DNA of 39,023 nucleotides from a virus. The notes beneath the pieces are model-generated. The model searched no databases, was not told the origin of the DNA, and saw only the letters and a list, made by a program, of their open reading frames with translations. Position 1 is the stretch's first letter. Each line of letters begins with the position of its first letter. Shown in pieces: positions 1-8,965 of the stretch. The stretch is taken from the IMG/VR virus record IMGVR_UViG_3300025138_005971, positions 1-39,023 of that record; one strand, 5' to 3'. The position numbers and the translations under genes were made by a program.

Positions 1-180
1 AAGCAGACTAAAGAAATAATGGACAAGGTTCACGATTTATTGCATGATATAGACTTAACTGTTACAGGTTTCAATCTGATAAACCTCAGATTTGAATTTA
101 GTGATATAATGAGAGACCCAGATGGTGTTACTAGACATGGAGTCATGCGATTCCGAGCAATAATTTTAGGCACAAACTAA
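1..180 (+). CDS. Tail terminator-like protein (DUF3168-like), 5' truncated by window edge
   Basis: The first reading frame is open from base 1 to the TAA at 178-180, so this is the C-terminal 59 residues of a longer protein. The fragment reads like the end of DUF3168-type tail terminator proteins: a helical stretch, then a strand ending in DGVTRHGVMRFRA, where the 'D(G)-trHgv-rFra' pattern is typical. Those proteins cap the tail tube and join it to the head. The major tail protein follows after 15 bases with a GGAG ribosome site, which is the usual order in siphophages. The start and full length lie outside the window. The family call is from memory of the motif. Confidence 0.6.
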   Translation, partial: KQTKEIMDKVHDLLHDIDLTVTGFNLINLRFEFSDIMRDPDGVTRHGVMRFRAIILGTN

Positions 181-195
181 TTTTAGGAGAAAAAA

Positions 196-639
196 ATGGC
201 AGCACAGAAAGGTAAAGATATATTAATGAAAATTAATACCACTGGTAGCACTTTTGTTACTGTTGGTGGTCTTAGGTCTACATCAATAACATTGAATGAT
301 GAATCAGTAGATATAACTAATAAAGATAGTCTCGGTACTAGAACCTTATTAGCAGGAGCAGGAGTAAATAGTGTATCTATTAGTGGTTCAGGAGTCTTTA
401 CAGATTCTACATCTGAAGTACTTGTTAGAACATCATTTGCAGCTCAACAAAATTCATCTGATGGTGCTTCAGCACAAACACCAGCATTTAAAAACTTTCA
501 ATTTTTAGTAACTGGTTTAGGTACTTATACAGGCTCTTTTCAGATAACAAGTATTGAATATGCAGGTGAGTTCAATGGTGAAGCAACATATTCAATGTCT
601 TTTGAATCAGCAGGATATATAACATTCGCAGCAGCGTAA
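196..639 (+). CDS. Major tail tube protein (TP901-1 type)
   Basis: A 147-residue protein that should polymerise into the tail tube of a non-contractile tail. It begins MAAQKGKDILMKIN and continues through beta-rich segments with 'GLRSTSITLNDESVDITNKDS', the signature region of the TP901-1 major tail protein family: a substrate-like 'K-G-xD-hLhKhN' start, then 'VDhTNkdS'. Length fits the family. It sits between the terminator-like gene and two chaperone genes, and is preceded by an AGGAG-like site (TTAGGAGAAAAAA) before the ATG. I am fairly sure of the class. Confidence 0.85.
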   Translation: MAAQKGKDILMKINTTGSTFVTVGGLRSTSITLNDESVDITNKDSLGTRTLLAGAGVNSVSISGSGVFTDSTSEVLVRTSFAAQQNSSDGASAQTPAFKNFQFLVTGLGTYTGSFQITSIEYAGEFNGEATYSMSFESAGYITFAAA

Positions 640-640
640 T

Positions 641-874
641 ATGAAAGAAGTAAAGATTAAGTACAATAAAAGTCTTATTGATGGGTTATTGTATAAAAAT
701 TCTTTGACAATACCTGCCGATGTTAAGATTGGCGAAACTCTAAATATTGATGGTGTTGATACAAAAGTATTATCATCACAAGTAAATTTAAGAGATAATA
801 TACAAATAATAAATCTTGCAAACGCAAGTAAACCAAAGGAGATCAAGTCAGATGGCGAATCCACTAAAGGGTGA
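641..874 (+). CDS. Small unknown protein in tail operon
   Basis: A 77-residue protein of unknown function. It starts one base after the stop of the major tail gene and overlaps the next gene (start 852) by 23 bases, which supports real, coupled translation. The sequence is basic at the N terminus, with a middle that looks like short beta strands (IGETLNIDGVDTKVLSS). No motif was recognised. From its position it may be a tail assembly or minor structural protein, but nothing in the sequence proves this. Confidence 0.6.
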   Translation: MKEVKIKYNKSLIDGLLYKNSLTIPADVKIGETLNIDGVDTKVLSSQVNLRDNIQIINLANASKPKEIKSDGESTKG

Positions 875-1199
875 AGTATTAATAACCCTTAACAAAGAAA
901 CTTACAAATGCAGATTAACAATAGATGCATTAGTAAAGATTGAAGATGAATTAGATAAAGGCATTTTAGAATTAGCTACTGCAATAGCCGAAGCCAAAGT
1001 GCGTATTCGTACACTCTTAGTCGTTTTGCGATATGCCCTTAGAGGTGGTGGAAATGATTTTGATGATAAAAAAGTAGGCGAAATTATTTCCAGTGTAGGA
1101 ATAGTAGTAGCATCAACCGAAGTAGCTAAACTCTTAGTTGCAACATTAACCGATAATGACTCAGATGAGGAAGAAGATAAAAAAAAAGCAATAGCATGA
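852..1199 (+). CDS. Tail assembly chaperone, GTA-type (Phage_TAC_11-like)
   Basis: A 115-residue protein. The ATG at 852 was chosen over upstream codons because it has AAGGAG nine bases before it, and the protein then begins MANPLKGEV, typical of this family. Features are 'NPLKGEVLITLNKETYKCRL', then 'DALVKIEDEL' and a helical region rich in Ala and Val, ending in an acidic tail (DNDSDEEEDKKK). Similar proteins in gene transfer agents and siphophages lie directly between the major tail protein and the tape measure and keep the tape measure soluble. Its stop overlaps the next start by an ATGA junction. Confidence 0.7.
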   Translation: MANPLKGEVLITLNKETYKCRLTIDALVKIEDELDKGILELATAIAEAKVRIRTLLVVLRYALRGGGNDFDDKKVGEIISSVGIVVASTEVAKLLVATLTDNDSDEEEDKKKAIA

Positions 1200-1408
1200 C
1201 TGCAACCACAATTAACTGGACAGATTATGTAAAAATCTGTATTGGTATGATGAATATGCGACCTAATGACTTTTGGAATCTATCTCCTCGTGAAATGTAT
1301 TTAGCTATACAAGGTTTTAAAAGTTTTCATGCAAGTGGTGGGCAGAAAGAAGAACCTATGGATTCAGGTAGATTAGAAGAAATGATGGAGTTATATCCTG
1401 ATGGCTGA
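1196..1408 (+). CDS. Second tail assembly chaperone (Phage_TAC_6 / TIGR02216-like)
   Basis: A 70-residue protein whose ATG overlaps the preceding stop (ATGA) and whose last 8 bases overlap the tape measure start. The centre, MRPNDFWNLSPREMYLAIQGF, matches the short 'FW-lTprE-h-a--Gf' pattern of small GTA-like tail proteins that occur just before the tape measure. Such pairs of chaperones coat the tape measure during assembly. In many phages they are made by frameshift; here they are two separate ORFs and I see no slippery site at the junction. Confidence 0.7.
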   Translation: MTATTINWTDYVKICIGMMNMRPNDFWNLSPREMYLAIQGFKSFHASGGQKEEPMDSGRLEEMMELYPDG

Positions 1409-3371
1409 CACTATTGACAACCTAGTAGTTCGCATAAAAGCTGATACTAAACAATTACAAAAAGAATTAAAACAAGTACAAGGTAAAATTAAGGTTACTG
1501 GTGCAGCTGGTGGTGCAGCATTTGGTGGAATGGCAGGAGCAATGTCAAAAGCTAAAGGCGGTGCATTAGTATTAACAGCAGCTTTAGTAGGTGTTGGTGT
1601 TGGAATATCAAAAATTGCAAAGGTTGGTTCACAATTTGAAGATTTAAAAGATTCATTAGACCAAGTTTTTGGAAGTATTGATGCAGGTGATGCAGCCATG
1701 AGCAAAGTATTTACCTTTGCACAAACCACACCATTCCAAATAGAAGATGCAACAAAGGCATTTATAGCACTTAAATCAGCTGGTATTGAACCTAGTATGC
1801 AAATGCTACAAACATTTGCTGATACTGCATCTGTTTCAGTTGACCAATTAGGAACATTTGAAGCACTGATAAGAATGGTACAAAGGTCAGCTTCAGGTGG
1901 AATGGGTCTTGAAGAACTAAATATGATCTCTGATAGAGGTATTGATGTTCTTGGAATTCTTGGTCAAAAACTAAATCTTACAAAAGATGATATAGCTAAA
2001 TATGGTAAAACTGCTGAAGGTGCAGCAGCAATGGTAAAAGCATTGACAGAAGGTTTAAATGAGAAGTTTGGTGGTGCTATGGAAGCAAAAATGGATAACT
2101 TATCCACAAAAACTTCTAATATGACTATTGCTTTTAAGCAGTTAGCAGATGAAATTTTTACTAGTGGATTAGACACAATTTTGAAAAATTTAGCTGATAG
2201 ATTTACAAACATAGCAAGTGAGATGGCAGAAGCAATAAGACTATCTAAAGGTGAAGCATCATTAGAAGATATGGGGATAATTGAAAGTGATGACCCTGAA
2301 GATGCTCTTTTTGGATTAGATGCATTAATTGCAAATACACAAGATAAATTAGATGAAATTGATAGAATAAAAAAATCTCCTGAATTTAAAAAAGCTATGC
2401 AAAGTCCTGCAATGGATAGTATAGCTGGTCAATCTTTATTAGCTTCAATGCTAGGTCCAGTTAGTGAAAAAGAACTTAATAACATAATTAAAAGTGCTGA
2501 AAAACAAATAAGAATAATAAATAGAAAAATAGAAGATGCTACTACTAAAAGAAAAAATAAAGATGCGTTAGGTGGGGGTGGTGGTGATTTTGTAGCAGGA
2601 AATATAGAGGGTTTAATAGAATTCCAAACTATTTTTAAAAAATTATTAGAAGATACAGTTCCAGAAGCTACAAAATTGAAAGACCAAATTGCGTTTATCC
2701 AAAAATTAATGGACACAGGTGATGAAAAAGAATTGCAAGGAATTATGGCTTTTCTTGGTGTTAAAGATGTAAAAGAAATGCAAAAAGTTATAGACCACCT
2801 AGATGATTTAAAAGGTGGTTTAGAAGAAGTAGTTACTTTTAGTAGTGAAATGCAACAAGCTATAATCAATGCATCTAATGCATTTACTACTGACTTTGTA
2901 AATTCACTAATGGATGGTGAAAATGCTATGGATAGTTTTAAAAACTTTGCAAAAAACATTGTCAGTCAAATAATATCCACATTTTTACAAATGGCAGTAG
3001 TCAACGAAATACTTAACAGCGTATTTAATTTGAATGGTACGAGCAGTGCATTGCCAACATTTAGTAATACAAAAGCAGGTGGTGGAACAGTACAAGGTGG
3101 TTCACCTGTGTTAGTTGGAGAAAGGGGTGCAGAAATATTTGTTCCTAACACTGGTGGTACTATTATGAACAACATGAATAGCAAAAATGCTATGGGTGGT
3201 GGTGGCACTACAGTAATTAATCAGTCTATAAACTTTGCTACTGGTGTTGTGCCTACAGTTAGAGCAGAAGTAATGAAAATGATGCCACAAATAGCAGATG
3301 TAACAAAAGGTGCTGTTGCAGAAGCTGCTGTAAGAGGTGGTTCATATAGGAGAATGTTACAAGGTGGCTAA
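1401..3371 (+). CDS. Tail tape measure protein
   Basis: A 656-residue protein setting tail length. The N terminus (MADTIDNLVVRIKADTKQLQ) and following helical, Gly/Ala-rich segment are typical of tape measures. A hydrophobic stretch near residues 42-75 (GGALVLTAALVGVGVGISKI) is the usual membrane-interacting segment. Then comes the 'FAQTTPF-IEDATKAFIALKSAGIEP' region, characteristic of lambda-type tape measures. A Gly-rich linker near 390 and a C-terminal block with 'GERGAEIFVPNTGGTI' complete it. The latter motif is common at tape-measure C termini. The length implies a tail of roughly 100 nm by the usual 1.5 angstrom per residue rule. Confidence 0.9.
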   Translation: MADTIDNLVVRIKADTKQLQKELKQVQGKIKVTGAAGGAAFGGMAGAMSKAKGGALVLTAALVGVGVGISKIAKVGSQFEDLKDSLDQVFGSIDAGDAAMSKVFTFAQTTPFQIEDATKAFIALKSAGIEPSMQMLQTFADTASVSVDQLGTFEALIRMVQRSASGGMGLEELNMISDRGIDVLGILGQKLNLTKDDIAKYGKTAEGAAAMVKALTEGLNEKFGGAMEAKMDNLSTKTSNMTIAFKQLADEIFTSGLDTILKNLADRFTNIASEMAEAIRLSKGEASLEDMGIIESDDPEDALFGLDALIANTQDKLDEIDRIKKSPEFKKAMQSPAMDSIAGQSLLASMLGPVSEKELNNIIKSAEKQIRIINRKIEDATTKRKNKDALGGGGGDFVAGNIEGLIEFQTIFKKLLEDTVPEATKLKDQIAFIQKLMDTGDEKELQGIMAFLGVKDVKEMQKVIDHLDDLKGGLEEVVTFSSEMQQAIINASNAFTTDFVNSLMDGENAMDSFKNFAKNIVSQIISTFLQMAVVNEILNSVFNLNGTSSALPTFSNTKAGGGTVQGGSPVLVGERGAEIFVPNTGGTIMNNMNSKNAMGGGGTTVINQSINFATGVVPTVRAEVMKMMPQIADVTKGAVAEAAVRGGSYRRMLQGG

Positions 3372-3381
3372 ATTAATAACA

Positions 3382-4236
3382 ATGCCTAATACGCCAAATT
3401 TCGTTAGAAGTAATTTTTCTTTAATAAGAACAGTAGGAATTACATCTTCACCTTTTACTGGAAAAATTAAAACACAAGAATATGATGGTGTGTATTGGAC
3501 TGCTGAAGTATCACTACCACCTATGCGTAGAGATGTAGCTTTAAATTGGCAATCCTTTTTACTTGATCTCAATGGACCTGTTAATACTTTTAAATTTACT
3601 GACCCTGATGCTTTAAGTAATTTGGGTACATATACTACAGCACATTTAACAAGTGAATTGCGAACAAATAATACAAGTGTAACCCTATCTTTTAACAGCA
3701 ATGGAACACTAACAGCAGGAAGCTCTACATTTAGTAGTACAAAAGTTGGAGACTTTATAGTAGTAACAGGTGCTACAAATGAAGAAAACAATGGAACACA
3801 CAAAGTTACAACAGTAACAAGTAATACAGTAGTTGTTACAGATGGTGATTTTACAACTGAAAACAATACAGCAAGTTGTAAGGTACGAACCAATGTCAAA
3901 GGTGCAACAGGTTTGTGTCTTAGGGCTTCCTCTAGTGGTGCTAGTGGCACTATAAAGAAAGGTGATTACCTAAGTGTACAATCAGCAGCAAATACTACAG
4001 GAACACCTGCACAATTAGTAATGGTTGTAGAAGATGCAACAGCTACAAGTGATAGTGGTAACGATTTTTACAGTGTAAAAACACAACCAAAATTAAGGTC
4101 TGATTTAGCAACTGGACATTTTGTAGTTTTTACAAACCCAAAAGGTAATTTTAGATTGACAACTAGTGAAATAAGTTGGTCAGCAGATGCAATTTCTAAT
4201 TATGGAATAAGTTTTTCCTGTACTGAGGTTTGTTAA
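3382..4236 (+). CDS. Distal tail / minor tail protein
   Basis: A 284-residue beta-rich protein immediately after the tape measure, where distal tail proteins sit. The first 90 residues (FVRSNFSLIRTVGITSSPFTG, then 'EVSLPPMRRDVALNWQSFLLDLNG' and 'FKFTDPDAL') look like the core domain that joins the tail tube. The middle is a Thr/Ser/Asn-rich insertion resembling an Ig-like or carbohydrate-binding decoration, and the C terminus returns to the core fold (NFRLTTSEISWSAD). The ATG at 3382 was used. A GTG at 3364, eleven bases after an AGGAG, would add six residues and is a genuine alternative. Confidence 0.65.
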   Translation: MPNTPNFVRSNFSLIRTVGITSSPFTGKIKTQEYDGVYWTAEVSLPPMRRDVALNWQSFLLDLNGPVNTFKFTDPDALSNLGTYTTAHLTSELRTNNTSVTLSFNSNGTLTAGSSTFSSTKVGDFIVVTGATNEENNGTHKVTTVTSNTVVVTDGDFTTENNTASCKVRTNVKGATGLCLRASSSGASGTIKKGDYLSVQSAANTTGTPAQLVMVVEDATATSDSGNDFYSVKTQPKLRSDLATGHFVVFTNPKGNFRLTTSEISWSADAISNYGISFSCTEVC

Positions 4237-4237
4237 T

Positions 4238-4873
4238 ATGGCTACAAGACAAGGACTTGATGCATCTATAGTAAATAGATTAGGTGCAGATGAACAAGCA
4301 ATATTTATAGCAGTCAAAGCACAATTTGACACGAGTGTTATAAGGTTGTGGTCAGGTATAGATGACCTAACAATTAGTTCTGAAACTTACACTGGTGCAG
4401 GTCAATTGCTATCTTTAAGTAATGTACAAGAATCAACTGAGCTAAAATCTAATGGCGTAACTGTAACATTAAGTGGTATGGACACTACAGTTTTAGATTA
4501 TGCATTATCAGAAAATTATCAAAATAGATTTATAACAATTTTTCTTGGTTATTTAATGGGTGGTACTAATGAAGTTGCTGGAACATTAACTCTTTTTAAA
4601 GGAAGAATGACTACATTGACAGTAAATGATACACCTGATGGTGCAACTATTACTATAGATGCAGAAAATAGATTGGTAGATTTAGATAGACCATCTAACT
4701 TTAGATACACGAAAGAATCACAAAATTTTTTACATAGTGGTGATACAGGTTTTAACAGAGTTGCATCATTACAAGATAAAGAAATAGCATGGGGTCAAAG
4801 TGGCTATGGTACTGGTGGTGGTGGTAGTGGTACAAGGCGTGGTAATAGTAGAGTATCAGAACAAGAAGCATAA
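4238..4873 (+). CDS. Tail protein (DUF2163/GTA-like hub component)
   Basis: A 211-residue protein starting one base after the previous stop. It has a beta-strand pattern with 'FDTSVIRLWSGIDDLTI', 'TYTGAGQLLSLSNVQESTELKSNGV', 'LFKGRMTTL' and 'ITIDAENRLVDLDRPS'. This resembles the tail-hub domain found in DUF2163-type phage and GTA proteins, which sit between the distal tail protein and the NlpC/P60-like protein. The C terminus has a Gly-rich linker (YGTGGGGSGTRRG) and is probably flexible. Its stop overlaps the next start (TAATG). Confidence 0.6.
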   Translation: MATRQGLDASIVNRLGADEQAIFIAVKAQFDTSVIRLWSGIDDLTISSETYTGAGQLLSLSNVQESTELKSNGVTVTLSGMDTTVLDYALSENYQNRFITIFLGYLMGGTNEVAGTLTLFKGRMTTLTVNDTPDGATITIDAENRLVDLDRPSNFRYTKESQNFLHSGDTGFNRVASLQDKEIAWGQSGYGTGGGGSGTRRGNSRVSEQEA

Positions 4874-5289
4874 TGAAAAAACTAATAAATTGGGAAATTT
4901 ATTTTGATGATTTTATTAAAGTAAATAAAAATAAATCTTTTGCTTGGGGTTCATGGGATTGTTGTATTTTTAGTAATGCACTTATAAAAAATATTACAGG
5001 TGAAGATTTAATACCTAAATCACTGAAATGGAAAGATGAAAAAAGTGCTATGCAATCAATAAAAAAATATGGTGGTACTTTATTACAAAGTATTGAAAAA
5101 GCCTGTGCAAAAAAAAATTTAAAAGTAATAGATATTGCATATATAACAAAGGGCGATCTCGTAGTATATAAAGAAGAATCAGAATTAGTAGGTATATGTG
5201 ATGGTATGAATGTACTTACTCCAACAGATGATTGTATTGGTGTTAAAAATAATCTAAATATTTTAAAAGCGTGGCGTATAGATGGCTAA
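4873..5289 (+). CDS. NlpC/P60-like (DUF6950-like) tail protein
   Basis: A 138-residue protein between the hub protein and the J-like fibre, the usual place for a tail-tip peptidase. The motif 'FAWGSWDCCIF' near residues 23-33 matches the catalytic-cysteine region of NlpC/P60-like phage proteins, followed by a helix ending in 'ITGEDLIP'. The later 'GDLVVYKEESELVGICDG' segment lies where the catalytic histidine is normally found, but I see no histidine there, so the protein may be structural or degenerate. The ORF overlaps the fibre gene by 8 bases. Confidence 0.6.
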   Translation: MKKLINWEIYFDDFIKVNKNKSFAWGSWDCCIFSNALIKNITGEDLIPKSLKWKDEKSAMQSIKKYGGTLLQSIEKACAKKNLKVIDIAYITKGDLVVYKEESELVGICDGMNVLTPTDDCIGVKNNLNILKAWRIDG

Positions 5290-8200
5290 GCAAATAAAAT
5301 CAGCGATTGTAGCAGCATTAATGGTTGCAGCTATTTATTATGGTTTAGGTATAGAAAGTACTTTATCTATATTTAGTTATGGTGCTACAGCTTCAGCAGC
5401 TATATTAACATTCACTACAACCCTATTAGGCGGTGTCATTGGAAAAATGACATCAAAAGGTATAGCAGCAACATCAGATAATTTTGGTTCTAAATTTTCT
5501 ACTAGGGAAGCAATAGCACCAAGACAGCTCATATATGGTGAATGTCGTGTTGGTGGCACTTTTGCACACATGCAAACAACAGGTACAGATAACTTTCTAT
5601 TTCATGCAGTAGTAGTTTTAGCAGGACATGAAATTGAAGAATTAGTAAGTGTTAGATTTGGAGAAACAGATTTAACAACAACCACTAGTACAATAAATGG
5701 TTCTACTGTGCATACAGTTACAAATTCTGATTACACAAACACAGAGAATGATAATAACTTTGGTAGTGGAAGATTAATTAGATTTACAGTACAAGATGGA
5801 AGTCAAACTGCTGTAGATGGTTTTATGAATGCACAATTATCTACTATGGGAACTAGTGATAAATTTCTTGGTTGTGCATATGTTTATGTACAAATGGTAT
5901 TTGATGCAGAAAAATTTGGTAGTGGTATGCCAGCGATGTCATTCAAAGTAAAAGGTAAAAAATGTTTTGACCCTAGAAGTAACTCTACTGCATGGACTAA
6001 TAATCCAGCTTTACACATAAGAGATTATTTAACAAATACACAATATGGAATTAAAGCACAAACAGTAGAGATCAATGATACAACTAATGCAGGTGGTTTT
6101 GCAGCAGCAGCAAATATATGTGAACAGAATGTAACACTTGCTGATAATTCAACTACAGAAAAAAGATATACAGCAAATGGATTTTCTAACTTTAGTGCAA
6201 GTGGTAATGGAATTATAGAAGGTTTGTTAAGTTCAATGGCAGGTAAAATGTCTTATGTTAATGGACAGTTTTGTGTTTTTGCAGGTGCTTCACAAACACC
6301 ATCTTTAACAATCACTGATGATGAATTGTTATCATCAATTAGTGTATCAACAAACCCAAATGCTGGTAATTTATTTAATAGTGTAAAACCAATTTTTGTA
6401 GACTCTACACAAAACTATGTAGCAGCAGATGCAGAAGTTTACAAAGATACAACATTTTTAAATGCAGACACACCATCAGGAGAATCTACAGCTAATTATG
6501 TAAAGCAGATGGAGACACAATTGCCATTTACAGTTACAGATACTATGGCACAAAGACTGGCAAGAATTGCATTAAGAAGCCAAAGACAAACAACAGCATT
6601 ATCGTGCATGACTTCTTTAAAATTTATGCAGTTACAACCTAATGACTGGGTATATATGACAAATGAAAGATTAGGATATAGTCAAAAAGTATTTGAAGTA
6701 ATTTCAACAAATATGGAAATTATGGATAGTGGCGATGTACCAGTTATGGGTACTAGATTAGAGCTAAAAGAAGTTGCTGCTTCAGTATTTAATTTTGCTA
6801 CAAGTGATTATACAACTGGTCAATCAGAAGGCTCTGATGTAACTATAGGTAGTTATGCAGTTACAGCACCTAGTAATTTGTCTCTATCACAACAAACCAA
6901 CAAAGATGGTGTTACAACTAAAGTAGATATAAAAGCATCATGGACTAATAACTCTAGCGATAAGGTAACACTTACAGAGGTGGCTTATAAGCTAAGTACA
7001 GATGGTGCATTTACCTCAGACTTTACTGTAGGAAAGGGCGTAGCTGTAGCGCTTTTACCTAATGTTGTAGTAGGTAAAACTTATAATGTAAAAGCAAGGC
7101 ATATAGATGTTAATGGTGTTGCTAGTGCTTATACTAGTGTTGTCAATATTGCTATATCAGCACCAACAGATGCACCTGCTGTTCCAACAAATCTTAGTGC
7201 ATCAACAGGTCAGGCTTTTAACATACTAGTCTCTTGGACAAATTCAACAAGTGCAGATTTAAAAGCCACAAAGATATATAGAAGAACATCTAATACAACA
7301 CCAACAGATGACACATATCTAGTAGAAACCATCTATGGATTAAATGGCAAAGTAACCAGTACATTATTTGGAACTCAGGATGGATTAACAGCAGGAACTA
7401 CTTATTACTTTTGGGTGAGATCGGTAAATCAATCAGATGTACATTCAGCTTTTGTAGGTAGTGCTTCAGGTAACTTCACTAATGTAAGTGCAGGTGAGAT
7501 AGTAGATGGTGCTATTACTACAGTAAAACTAGCAGCAGATGCTGTTACTAATGCAAAAATAGCAGTAGATGCAATACAAGGTGATGTAATAGCAGCAGGT
7601 GCAATCGTAGAAGCTAAGTTAGGTGTAGATGCTGTTACTAATGCCAAGATAGCAGATAATGCAGTTAACACAGCACAAATAGTTGCTGATGCTATCAGTA
7701 CAGCTAAGATTGCCACAGGTGCTATCACAGCTACAGAACTAGGAACAGATGCAGTAACAAATGCAAAACTTGCTGATAATGCAGTACAAACTGCTCAATT
7801 AGCAGATAACGCAATAACATCAACAAAGATTACTGATAATGCAATTACATCAGGGAAGATAGTAGCTAATGCAATAACCACTGCAAAGATTAACGCAGGA
7901 GCAGTTGTAGCCAACAGCATTTCTTCTAATGCAATTACAGCAGTTAAAATTGCTGCTGATGCTATAACAGCCGATAAAGTTGCAGCTAATGCCATTGTAG
8001 CTGACAACATAACTGCCAATGCGATTACTTCATCTAAAATAATAGCTGATGCTATAACTTCAGCAAAAATTAATGCTGGTGCAGTCATAGCAGAAAGTAT
8101 CGCTTCTAATGCAATTACTGCAGTCAAGATTAATGCTGATGCTATTACTACTGATAAAATAGCTGCTAATGCTATAACAAGTGCAAAAATAACAGCAAAC

Positions 8201-8965
8201 GCAGTTACAGCTAGTGAAATAGCAGCAGGTACTATAGTTGCAGATAACATTGCTTCTAATGCTATTACTGCTGTAAAAATTAACGCAGACGCAGTTACTG
8301 CTGACAAAGTTGCAGCAAATGCAATAGTTGCAGCTAACATTGTTGGTGGAACTATCACTGCAACGCAAATGGCAGCAGATTCTATTGGTGCAGACCAAAT
8401 CATAGCAAATGCAGTAACAGCAGATGCGATAGCTTCAAATACTATTACAGCATCAGAAATAGCATCAGGAACAATAACAGGTACACAAATTAATGTTGAT
8501 ACTTTAAATGTAAAACACTTTGCAGATGTAAGTGCAGATATTATTTCACATACAGGTTCAGCAGTACCTTTATCAAGTTTTGCTAGTGCTTTCCAAAGAG
8601 GGTCAACAAATTTTACAACTCAAACACAAAGTACAGGAACATATCTTAGTATGAATGTTGATAATGTAAGAGATGGTGCTTCTTATGAAGCAATATGGAC
8701 TGGTGTATATGGTGATTGTACAAATGGTGTTCTTGAATATAGTGTTAATGGTGGCTCATCTTATGTTCAAGCTGCTGGTGGTATACAGAATCTTACCTTT
8801 TCAGCAGGTACATTTAGAACATATATTTTTGCTTATAATGGTACTATTTCAGGACTAGCAACATCAGGTACAAATGCAAATAAAGTTTTTTGGCGAGTTA
8901 GGTGGATTACGAAACTTAGAAGTACATATCAATCACTATATATATTTATAGATAACACACAATAA
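5282..8965 (+). CDS. J-like tail tip / receptor-binding fibre with 10-residue repeats
   Basis: A 1227-residue protein and the largest gene here. The N terminus has two hydrophobic segments (about 8-30 and 33-52). Next comes the tail-component module of J-like proteins ('APRQLIYGECRVGGTFAHM' near 80, then the phage-tail-3-like region to about 520). Two fibronectin-III-like domains follow (about 525-630 and 635-735). Residues 745-1074 are 33 tandem decapeptide repeats of type ITxxKIxANA. A beta-rich C-terminal head of about 150 residues ends the protein. It likely forms the central tip fibre that touches the host receptor. It is coupled to the next gene (TAATG), which is a fibre-chaperone type. 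Confidence 0.85.
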   Translation: MAKQIKSAIVAALMVAAIYYGLGIESTLSIFSYGATASAAILTFTTTLLGGVIGKMTSKGIAATSDNFGSKFSTREAIAPRQLIYGECRVGGTFAHMQTTGTDNFLFHAVVVLAGHEIEELVSVRFGETDLTTTTSTINGSTVHTVTNSDYTNTENDNNFGSGRLIRFTVQDGSQTAVDGFMNAQLSTMGTSDKFLGCAYVYVQMVFDAEKFGSGMPAMSFKVKGKKCFDPRSNSTAWTNNPALHIRDYLTNTQYGIKAQTVEINDTTNAGGFAAAANICEQNVTLADNSTTEKRYTANGFSNFSASGNGIIEGLLSSMAGKMSYVNGQFCVFAGASQTPSLTITDDELLSSISVSTNPNAGNLFNSVKPIFVDSTQNYVAADAEVYKDTTFLNADTPSGESTANYVKQMETQLPFTVTDTMAQRLARIALRSQRQTTALSCMTSLKFMQLQPNDWVYMTNERLGYSQKVFEVISTNMEIMDSGDVPVMGTRLELKEVAASVFNFATSDYTTGQSEGSDVTIGSYAVTAPSNLSLSQQTNKDGVTTKVDIKASWTNNSSDKVTLTEVAYKLSTDGAFTSDFTVGKGVAVALLPNVVVGKTYNVKARHIDVNGVASAYTSVVNIAISAPTDAPAVPTNLSASTGQAFNILVSWTNSTSADLKATKIYRRTSNTTPTDDTYLVETIYGLNGKVTSTLFGTQDGLTAGTTYYFWVRSVNQSDVHSAFVGSASGNFTNVSAGEIVDGAITTVKLAADAVTNAKIAVDAIQGDVIAAGAIVEAKLGVDAVTNAKIADNAVNTAQIVADAISTAKIATGAITATELGTDAVTNAKLADNAVQTAQLADNAITSTKITDNAITSGKIVANAITTAKINAGAVVANSISSNAITAVKIAADAITADKVAANAIVADNITANAITSSKIIADAITSAKINAGAVIAESIASNAITAVKINADAITTDKIAANAITSAKITANAVTASEIAAGTIVADNIASNAITAVKINADAVTADKVAANAIVAANIVGGTITATQMAADSIGADQIIANAVTADAIASNTITASEIASGTITGTQINVDTLNVKHFADVSADIISHTGSAVPLSSFASAFQRGSTNFTTQTQSTGTYLSMNVDNVRDGASYEAIWTGVYGDCTNGVLEYSVNGGSSYVQAAGGIQNLTFSAGTFRTYIFAYNGTISGLATSGTNANKVFWRVRWITKLRSTYQSLYIFIDNTQ
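7514..8503 (+). repeat. 33 tandem 30-bp coding repeats in the fibre gene
   Basis: Reading codons from 7514, the protein divides into exactly 33 blocks of ten residues with no insertions. The consensus is close to I/V-T-x-x-K/E-I-x-A-N/D/G-A, with hydrophobic residues at positions 1 and 6 and Ala or Thr at 10. There is higher-order copying: the six-block stretch beginning ITTAKINAGA is echoed by the next six beginning ITSAKINAGA, and partly again after that. DNA copies are much more diverged than the protein. Similar repeats occur in many tail fibres and are thought to form a trimeric elongated shaft; here that is inference. Confidence 0.85.

Noticed and set aside
841-1408. Programmed frameshift between the two tail chaperone genes
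   Set aside because: The frames overlap only by ATGA with normal start and stop codons, and I saw no slippery heptamer followed by structure.
7795-8403. Long reverse-strand open frames (up to 202 codons) opposite the fibre repeats
   Set aside because: They mirror the period-ten coding repeats, have no ribosome site and read as low-complexity Ala/Ile/Val; they are shadows of the fibre gene.
7514-8503. Regular 30-bp repeats resembling a CRISPR array
   Set aside because: The repeats are continuous with no spacers, vary in DNA but keep the reading frame, and encode the fibre shaft.
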